DNA of 8,782 nucleotides from Rubrivivax sp. (GTDB lineage Bacteria > Pseudomonadota > Gammaproteobacteria > Burkholderiales > Burkholderiaceae): the NCBI GenBank assembly GCA_004211235.1, contig SEEY01000124.1:1-8782 (forward strand), given 5' to 3'. The position numbers and the translations under genes are program-made. Below are positions 1 to 4,753 of the stretch, one piece after another. Numbering within the stretch: position 1 is the stretch's first letter; each line of letters opens with the position of its first letter. Under the pieces are notes generated by a model. That model had not been told where the DNA came from, searched no databases, and saw only the letters and a program-made list of their open reading frames with translations.

Positions 1-152
1 GCCGAATGGGCGGCAACGCGCGGCGTCTTGTCGAACTCGGCCCAGCGGCCGTAGTCGGTTTCCAGATAGCCGACGAGGCGGCGCAGTAAATCGGGAAGTC
101 CGACGCGCTGGACGAGGCGGGCGATATCCTGGGTGGTGAGGAGGGTGGTCAT
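1..152 (-). CDS. ocd: Ornithine cyclodeaminase, N-terminal part (gene runs off the left edge)
   Basis: The first 50 codons of a minus-strand gene are present; it starts at ATG 152-150 and is cut by the window edge. The stretch RWAEFDKTPRVAAHS near residues 37-51, after a leucine-rich N-terminus with GLPDLL, matches the start of bacterial ornithine cyclodeaminases (mu-crystallin family). These cytoplasmic NAD-dependent enzymes convert L-ornithine to L-proline plus ammonia, late in arginine/ornithine breakdown. A GGAG ribosome-binding site lies 9 bases upstream of the ATG (plus-strand 162-165). The gene is divergent from an Lrp/AsnC regulator, a partner commonly found beside arginine and ornithine catabolic genes, which supports the call. 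The NAD-binding and substrate residues lie outside the window, so activity cannot be judged. A related family member (for example alanine dehydrogenase of the crystallin type) is less likely given the conserved N-terminal motif. Confidence 0.82.
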   Translation of the reverse strand, partial: MTTLLTTQDIARLVQRVGLPDLLRRLVGYLETDYGRWAEFDKTPRVAAHS

Positions 153-232
153 GAGCGGAGTCTCCGAAGGGTTGAAAGCATTCTTCCGAGGCCGCGCGGC
201 AAACAGAAGCGCAATTCCCGGCAAGTAATGCA

Positions 233-238
233 TGTCAA
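233..238 (-). promoter_or_regulatory. Candidate -35 element for ocd (TTGACA)
   Basis: On the minus strand the bases 238 to 233 read TTGACA, a perfect sigma-70 -35 hexamer pointing toward ocd and lying inside the left arm of the palindrome at 233-253. No convincing -10 box is seen 16-18 bases downstream (the region reads AATTGC/ATTGCG). The promoter may therefore be weak and activator-dependent, or the match may be chance. Confidence 0.3.
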
Positions 239-253
239 TTTGGCAAAATGACA
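233..253. promoter_or_regulatory. 21-bp palindrome, probable Lrp/AsnC operator
   Basis: An inverted repeat is centred on G243. The outer arms are TGTCA (233-237) and TGACA (249-253), the inner arms TTTG (239-242) and CAAA (244-247). Nine of ten arm pairs match; only 238/248 fails. It sits in the 95-bp gap between the divergent ocd and Lrp-type genes and covers the first possible ATG (248) of the regulator. Lrp/AsnC proteins typically bind imperfect AT-rich palindromes in such gaps and control both their own gene and the divergent target. The binding role is inferred. Confidence 0.6.
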
Positions 254-703
254 GCCCCGACTGACGTTTTGCTCAAGATGGATGCCCTCGACCAGCAACT
301 CCTCGCCCTGCTGCGCACCGATGCCCGTGCCAGCGTCGCCACGCTCGCGGCCAAGCTCAAGGTGTCGCGCGGCACGGTCACCAACCGCATCGCGCGGCTG
401 GAGGACGCCGGCGTCATCACCGGCTACACGGTGCGGCTGCGGCCCGATTCGGTGCCCGACCAGATCACCGCCTGGATGAGCATCACCGTGGAGGGCAACC
501 GCACCCGCGAGGTGGTCGCCATGCTGCTGGGCGAGCCCGGCATCACCGGCCTGTTCGACACGAACGGCCGCTGGGACCTGCTGGCCGAGATTTCAAGTTC
601 CAGCCTGCAGGAACTGGCCGACGTGCTGGAGCGCGTGCGCCTCATCAAGGGCATCGCCGGCACGGAGACGTCGATTCACCTGCAGAGCTACAAGCTGGGT
701 TGA
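248..703 (+). CDS. Lrp/AsnC family transcriptional regulator
   Basis: This is a DNA-binding regulator of 151 residues from ATG 248, or 141 from ATG 278, close to the usual Lrp/AsnC length. The N-terminal helix-turn-helix spans about residues 28-57 ([10 protein letters not shown], then [17 protein letters not shown]). The rest is the RAM ligand-binding and oligomerisation domain, with the characteristic [15 protein letters not shown] around residues 101-115 and a C-terminal TSIHLQSY strand. It lies divergently beside ocd, so its likely job is sensing an amino acid such as ornithine, arginine or proline and controlling that pathway; the effector is inferred. No clear Shine-Dalgarno precedes either ATG. 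The second start (residue 11, MDALDQQ) fits the usual compact Lrp N-terminus and leaves the 233-253 palindrome outside the coding region, so the true start may be 278. It ends with TGA at 701-703. Confidence 0.9.
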   Translation: MTAPTDVLLKMDALDQQLLALLRTDARASVATLAAKLKVSRGTVTNRIARLEDAGVITGYTVRLRPDSVPDQITAWMSITVEGNRTREVVAMLLGEPGITGLFDTNGRWDLLAEISSSSLQELADVLERVRLIKGIAGTETSIHLQSYKLG

Positions 704-737
704 GCGTGCAGCCGTCACGCAGGCACGGCTTCGCCGT
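704..737 (+). other. Two small hairpins after the Lrp gene, weak terminator candidate
   Basis: Right after the stop codon, GCGTG (704-708) pairs with CACGC (716-720) across a 7-base loop. Next, ACGGC (725-729) pairs with GCCGT (733-737) across TTC. Neither is followed by a T tract, so this does not meet the standard for an intrinsic terminator. The rest of the 91-bp gap to the chemoreceptor gene has a possible -10 hexamer TAGACT (761-766) without a matching -35 element. Confidence 0.25.
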
Positions 738-794
738 CAGCGCTTGGCCCGGCGTCGCCCTAGACTCAGGCTTCGCCCCGAATCGGTCCAACCC

Positions 795-2228
795 ATGTCA
801 TTCCCTCACGTTTCTGCCGGGGCTTCGCCTCGCAGCGCCCGCTCCCTTCTTGGAGACCAGGTGCTGCTCGTCGCCATCGGGCTCGCGGCGCTGGCCGCGG
901 TAGCGCTGGGGGCTTCCCGCGAGCAGTTCGGGCTGGCGCTGGGCGCCTCCGTGGCGCTGATCGCGGTGGCAGCCGCTGTCCGTTTCTCGGGAGCTTCCAA
1001 GGCGCTGCGCTACGTCTACACCTTTGTGCTGGTCAGCCTCGTGGCGCTGCACATCCAGCTGGCGGGCGGGCAGACGGAATATCACTTTGGCGTGTTCGTC
1101 GTGATGGCCTTCCTGCTGGTCTATCTGGACTGGACCGTGATCCTGTTCGGCGCAGCGCTGTTTGCTGTGCACCACATCGCCTTCGATCGGCTACAGGCGG
1201 CCGGGCTCGGCCTGTTCTGCACGACGCAGGCGGACTTCGGCCGGGTTGTCCTGCATGCCGTCTACGTCGTCATCCAGGCCGGTGTTGAAGTGGTGCTGGC
1301 GCGCAATATGCGCGGCGCGGCGCTGGAGGGCGAGGAACTGACCGCACTGGTGCGTCAGGTGGAGGCCGACGGCCGCATCCGCCTGGACCTGGCGGCCACG
1401 CCGACTCACACCGAGGGCGGCCAGGCCTTCGTCGCGATGCTGGCGCGCATCGACGCGGCGGTGGCGGCCGTGCGTGTCGGCGCTTCGGGCGTGGAGCACT
1501 CGAGCAGCGAGATCGCGGACGGCAACCATGACCTCAGCCAGCGCACCGAACAGACCGCGGCCAATCTGCAGCGCACGCACAGCAACATGGTCACGTTGAC
1601 GAGCACCGTCCAGCAGGCCGCCGCCAATGCCCGTGAGGCCAACCAGCTGGCCCTCAGTGCCAGTGCCGTGGCGGTGCAGGGCGGCGAGGTGGTCAGCCAG
1701 GTGGTGAGCACGATGACCGGCATCAATGAAAGCTCGCGCAAGATCGGCGACATCATCGGCGTCATCGACGGCATTGCCTTCCAGACCAACATCCTGGCGC
1801 TGAACGCCGCCGTTGAAGCGGCGCGCGCCGGTGAGCAGGGGCGCGGCTTCGCCGTGGTGGCCAGCGAGGTGCGCAGCCTGGCACAGCGCTCGGCAGAAGC
1901 AGCCAAGGAGATCAAGACGCTGATCGGCACCAGCGTCGATCGGGTCGAGCAGGGCTCGGCACTGGTGGCGCGCGCCGGCAGCACGATGGACGAACTGGTG
2001 GGCAGCATCCGCCGCGTCACCGACATCATGGGCGAGATCAGCGCCGCCAGCGCGCAGCAGGCCGCCGGCGTCGGCGAGGTCGGTGCTGCCGTGCAGGCCA
2101 TGGATCAGGCGACCCAGCAGAACGCTGCGCTGGTGGAGCAGGTGGCGGCAGCGGCCACCAGCCTGCGTGAACAGGCCCAGCAGCTGGTGCACGACATGGC
2201 GGTCTTTCAGGCGGCGGGACGCAGCTAG
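795..2228 (+). CDS. Methyl-accepting chemotaxis protein with multi-pass membrane sensor
   Basis: This 477-residue chemoreceptor would feed signals to CheA/CheW and the flagellar motor. Residues about 21-168 form five or six hydrophobic segments (roughly 21-40, 46-62, 70-89, 95-111, 113-130, 150-168) with short loops and no large periplasmic ligand domain. Residues about 185-225 may be a degenerate HAMP-like linker. The cytoplasmic part begins with [20 protein letters not shown], which resembles the E. coli Tsr/Tar methylation helix. The kinase-contact hairpin tip is near-identical to Tsr: [20 protein letters not shown] at 327-346, then [16 protein letters not shown]-terminal methylation helix follows. 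There is no NWETF-type CheR tether at the end. I chose ATG 795; an upstream in-frame TTG (744) would add 17 arginine-rich residues. No good ribosome-binding site is visible for either. The ligand is unknown. Confidence 0.92.
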   Translation: MSFPHVSAGASPRSARSLLGDQVLLVAIGLAALAAVALGASREQFGLALGASVALIAVAAAVRFSGASKALRYVYTFVLVSLVALHIQLAGGQTEYHFGVFVVMAFLLVYLDWTVILFGAALFAVHHIAFDRLQAAGLGLFCTTQADFGRVVLHAVYVVIQAGVEVVLARNMRGAALEGEELTALVRQVEADGRIRLDLAATPTHTEGGQAFVAMLARIDAAVAAVRVGASGVEHSSSEIADGNHDLSQRTEQTAANLQRTHSNMVTLTSTVQQAAANAREANQLALSASAVAVQGGEVVSQVVSTMTGINESSRKIGDIIGVIDGIAFQTNILALNAAVEAARAGEQGRGFAVVASEVRSLAQRSAEAAKEIKTLIGTSVDRVEQGSALVARAGSTMDELVGSIRRVTDIMGEISAASAQQAAGVGEVGAAVQAMDQATQQNAALVEQVAAAATSLREQAQQLVHDMAVFQAAGRS

Positions 2229-2248
2229 AGTTGCACGGGCAACCATTC

Positions 2249-2263
2249 GGCGGCGCAGCCGCC
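2249..2263 (+). other. GC hairpin in the chemoreceptor-patatin gap
   Basis: GGCGGC (2249-2254) pairs perfectly with GCCGCC (2258-2263) across GCA. It occupies the space where a ribosome-binding site for the ATG at 2270 would be expected, and no T tract follows, so it is not a typical terminator. It may limit independent translation of the patatin gene, or simply reflect high GC. Confidence 0.25.
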
Positions 2264-2269
2264 CGCGAC

Positions 2270-3265
2270 ATGAGCCTGTTCCCTTTTCCGTCGGCCGAAC
2301 TGCCCGCGCGAGCCACCAGTGAGATTCCGCGCCGTGCCGCGCCCGGCGCGGCCCGGCGCTGCGCACGTGCCGCGGCGCTGCTGCTGGCTTCTGCGACGCT
2401 GGCCGCCTGTTCGGTGCTGTCCACCGCGCCGCCGCCCGTCATCGTTGCGCCGGCACCCGACCCGACCCCCATCGTCAAGACGATCCCGAAACCACCGCGC
2501 GTCGGCCTCGCGCTCGGTGGCGGTGCGGCGCGCGGCTTTGCGCACATCGGCGTGATCCAGGTACTGGAGGAGAACGGCATCAAGGTCGACCTCGTTGCCG
2601 GCACCTCGGCCGGCAGCCTGATCGCTTCCATCTACGCCTCGGGCCGCAACGGCAAGGAGATGCAGACGCTGGCCGAGGGCATGGACGAGGGGGCGATCAC
2701 TGACTGGTCCTTCCCGCTGCGGGGCCTGATCCGCGGCGAGGCGCTTGCCCGCTTCGTGCGCGACAAGACCGGCGGCAAGGGCATCGAGCAGATGGCCGTG
2801 CCGCTGGGCATCGTCGCCACCGATCTGGCCGACGGCTCCGCCATCCTGTTCCGCAGCGGGGACACGGGCACGGCGGTGCGTGCGTCCAGCGCGGTGCCGG
2901 CAGTGTTCCAGCCGGTCAAGATCGGCCAGCGCGAGTATGTGGACGGCGGCCTGGTGTCACCGGTGCCGGTGCGCTTTGCGCGCGAAATGGGTGCGCAGCT
3001 CGTGGTGGCCGTGGACATCACGTCCCCGCCCGAGAAGGACCCGCCGATGGATGCCTTCCGCATGCTGATGCAGACCTTCTCCATCATGGGCCGCAGCATC
3101 AACAGCTTCGAGCTGCGGGACGCGGATGTGCTGATCCGGCCGCGGCTGGACGGCGTCGCGAGCGGCGACTTCACGGCGCGCCGCCGCGCCATCCAGGCCG
3201 GGCGCGACGCGGCGTTGGCCGTGCTGCCGCTGATCCGCCAGCGCATTGCCGAAAAGACACGTTGA
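2270..3265 (+). CDS. Patatin-like phospholipase, predicted lipoprotein (RssA-type)
   Basis: A 331-residue serine lipid acyl hydrolase. The patatin catalytic parts are all present: the glycine-rich oxyanion loop GGGAARG at 83-89, the nucleophile motif GTSAGS at 111-116 (Ser113) and the DGG motif at 225-227 (Asp225), giving a Ser-Asp dyad. The overall match is to the bacterial RssA/NTE-like branch. Unlike cytoplasmic RssA, it starts with an arginine-rich stretch, a hydrophobic segment (AAALLLASATLAAC) and a lipobox LAAC with Cys47. This predicts a lipidated protein; serine at +2 favours the outer membrane. A proline-rich linker (about 53-76) then leads to the catalytic domain. The gene begins 41 bases after the chemoreceptor stop and ends 4 bases before the LON-domain gene. 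ATG 2270 has no clear ribosome-binding site; an upstream TTG (2231) would lengthen the already long leader. The in vivo substrate is unknown. Confidence 0.88.
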   Translation: MSLFPFPSAELPARATSEIPRRAAPGAARRCARAAALLLASATLAACSVLSTAPPPVIVAPAPDPTPIVKTIPKPPRVGLALGGGAARGFAHIGVIQVLEENGIKVDLVAGTSAGSLIASIYASGRNGKEMQTLAEGMDEGAITDWSFPLRGLIRGEALARFVRDKTGGKGIEQMAVPLGIVATDLADGSAILFRSGDTGTAVRASSAVPAVFQPVKIGQREYVDGGLVSPVPVRFAREMGAQLVVAVDITSPPEKDPPMDAFRMLMQTFSIMGRSINSFELRDADVLIRPRLDGVASGDFTARRRAIQAGRDAALAVLPLIRQRIAEKTR

Positions 3266-3269
3266 TCTC

Positions 3270-3902
3270 ATGGCCGTCGAGACCCCGCTCTTCCCGCTTC
3301 GCTCGGTGCTCTTTCCCGGCGGCTACCTGCCGCTGCGCATCTTCGAGCCGCGCTACCTCGACATGGTGCAGCGCTGCCATGCCCAGGGCCAGCCCTTCGG
3401 TGTCGTCGCGTTGACGTCGGGGCAGGAGGTGCGCCAGCGTGCTGGTGAGGGCTTCCGGCGCGAGGCCTTTCATGAGGTCGGCACGCTGGCGCGCATCGAG
3501 CACTTCGAGCATGAGCAGCCCGGGCTGATCAACCTCCGCACGCGGGGCGCGCAGCGCTTCCGGCTGCGGAGCTCACGCTGCCTCAGCCATGGCCTGTGGG
3601 TGGGCGAACTGGAGGCTCTGGCCGATGACAGCGCCGTGCCGGTGCCGGACGATCTGCGCTCCGCCGGGCGCCAGCTTCAGGAGCTGCTGACGGGTTGGCG
3701 CGAGCGCGCCGCGCCGGAAGAACTGCCGCTGCAGCCGCCCTATGCCTGGGACGACGCCGGCTGGCTGGCCAACCGCTGGGCGGAGCTCCTGCCGATGGCA
3801 TCGGACGACCGCCAGCGGTTGATGGCGATGGACAACCCGCTGCTGCGATTGGAGCTGGTGGTGGATCGCCTCGACCAGATCAGCGATTCAGCCACTCGGT
3901 GA
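3270..3902 (+). CDS. LON peptidase substrate-binding domain protein (stand-alone)
   Basis: This 210-residue cytoplasmic protein consists only of the N-terminal substrate-recognition domain of Lon protease (COG2802-like). It lacks the AAA+ ATPase and the Ser-Lys protease domain. The diagnostic start is LFPLRSVLFPGGYLPLRIFE (7-26), then PRYLDMV. Further on come FGVVAL (43-48), a GTLARI strand (about 71-76) and a helical C-terminal half ending with the conserved type of helix NPLLRLELVVDRLD. Such proteins are common in proteobacteria, but their role is not settled; substrate or peptide binding is inferred from the domain. The ATG lies 4 bases after the patatin stop, so translation is probably coupled. 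An in-frame TTG at 3246 inside the patatin gene is an unlikely start. The last 23 bases overlap the 3' end of the opposite-strand hydrolase gene. Confidence 0.88.
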   Translation: MAVETPLFPLRSVLFPGGYLPLRIFEPRYLDMVQRCHAQGQPFGVVALTSGQEVRQRAGEGFRREAFHEVGTLARIEHFEHEQPGLINLRTRGAQRFRLRSSRCLSHGLWVGELEALADDSAVPVPDDLRSAGRQLQELLTGWRERAAPEELPLQPPYAWDDAGWLANRWAELLPMASDDRQRLMAMDNPLLRLELVVDRLDQISDSATR

Positions 3903-4704
3903 GCACGCCGATCACGTCGGCCCTCTCCGGCTCGTTGAAGAGCTCGTGATACAGCGTCGGCCAGGGTCGCGTGGCCAGCACGTTGGCGGGCGCTGCGGCC
4001 GCGAAGGCTTCGCTGCCGCGCGGGGCGACGCAGCGGTCGCTGCCGGCCCACATCAGCAGTGTCGGCAACTGCCAGCGCGGCGCGTCGGCGATGGCGCGCT
4101 CGCCGGCGTCGATGATGAAACGCGTCGTGCGCGCGGTGATGCGGTCGTGCACCAGCGGGTCGTCCTGGTAGGCCTGCACGACGGCAGGATCGCGGCTGAT
4201 CCATGACGGCTTCAGGCCGTTGCTGACGGCCAGTCCTGGGGCGAGGTTTTCGGCCAGCGCCAGCGCCAGCTTCTGGGCGCCCGAGAGGCCGGCGTCGAGC
4301 GCCGGAGACGACAGCACCAGCCCGTCGAGCGGCCGGCTCCACGGTGCCGGATTCGTGGAGAGGGCCTCCGCCGCGAAGCGCGCCGCGATGGCGCCGCCCA
4401 TGCTGTGGCCGAGCAGCACGAAGCGATGACCGGGCTTGCGCACCGCATCGATGACGCGCGCCGTGTCGCGCAGCAACGCGTCGTGGTCGGGGATGTCGCC
4501 GCGCTTGCCGTCGCTGTGACCGTGGCCGCGGTGATCCCAGCCGCGTGCTTCCCAGCCGGCGGCATTCAGCGCGGCGGCGACGTGGGCATAGCGCTCGATG
4601 TGCTCGCCCAGGCCGTGCACGATGAGCACCTGGCCACGTGCCGGCGCAGCGGCCGGCCAGTGGCGCAGGTGCAGTTGCAGGCCGTCGTCGGTCGTCGTCG
4701 TCAT
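3880..4704 (-). CDS. Alpha/beta hydrolase, monoacylglycerol lipase / lysophospholipase family
   Basis: A 274-residue serine hydrolase of the Hydrolase_4 / PldB-like family (COG2267), likely cytoplasmic because no signal peptide is seen. All expected motifs are present: HGLGEH at 30-35 (oxyanion-hole region), WDHRGHGHSDG at 56-66, the nucleophile elbow GHSMGG at 99-104 (Ser101), the acid in AGSDRCV (Asp223), and the catalytic histidine in YHELFNEPE (His253). The motifs are close to those of monoacylglycerol lipases, so hydrolysis of monoacylglycerol or lysophospholipid is the best guess; the real substrate is unproven. It follows the TonB-dependent receptor gene on the same strand after 49 bases. 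A GAGG ribosome-binding site (plus 4715-4718) lies 10 bases upstream of the ATG, within one arm of a stem-loop. The first residues, MTTTTDD, come from an ACG/GAC-rich repeat. The 3' end overlaps the LON-domain gene by 23 bp. Confidence 0.9.
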   Translation of the reverse strand: MTTTTDDGLQLHLRHWPAAAPARGQVLIVHGLGEHIERYAHVAAALNAAGWEARGWDHRGHGHSDGKRGDIPDHDALLRDTARVIDAVRKPGHRFVLLGHSMGGAIAARFAAEALSTNPAPWSRPLDGLVLSSPALDAGLSGAQKLALALAENLAPGLAVSNGLKPSWISRDPAVVQAYQDDPLVHDRITARTTRFIIDAGERAIADAPRWQLPTLLMWAGSDRCVAPRGSEAFAAAAPANVLATRPWPTLYHELFNEPERADVIGVLTEWLNR

Positions 4705-4751
4705 GCGTGAAGGTCCTCGGGCAGGTGTCGCCCGAGGTTAACCGCTCACGC
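4705..4751 (-). terminator. Nested stem-loop between receptor and hydrolase genes
   Basis: Almost the whole 49-bp gap is symmetric. The inner 8-bp stem pairs CCTCGGGC (4715-4722) with GCCCGAGG (4730-4737) around a 7-base loop. The outer 6-bp stem pairs GCGTGA (4705-4710) with TCACGC (4746-4751). Read toward the hydrolase, only ACCTTC follows the inner stem, so it is a poor intrinsic terminator. It may partly terminate receptor transcripts, or it may mask the GAGG ribosome-binding site of the hydrolase gene, which lies in the inner stem. Both roles are inferred. Confidence 0.45.
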
Positions 4752-4753
4752 CA

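Noticed and set aside
704..737. Intrinsic terminator after the Lrp-type gene
   Set aside because: Two short hairpins are present but no T tract follows, so I list them only as weak structures.
744..794. Upstream TTG start for the chemoreceptor
   Set aside because: It would add 17 arginine/proline-rich residues before a natural N-terminus at ATG 795, and has no better ribosome-binding site.
1191..2366. A 391-codon open frame antisense to the chemoreceptor
   Set aside because: Composition is Arg/His/Ala/Asp-rich with no domain. The plus-strand chemoreceptor reads through the region with conserved motifs.
4586..4600. Extra LacI-type operator inside the hydrolase gene (TAGCGCT core)
   Set aside because: Only the core matches; the outer GGA/TCC arms are missing and it lies in coding sequence.
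4682..4704. Trinucleotide repeat (ACG/GAC) at the hydrolase start as a phase-variable tract
   Set aside because: The repeat is short and imperfect, and triplet slippage would not shift the frame.
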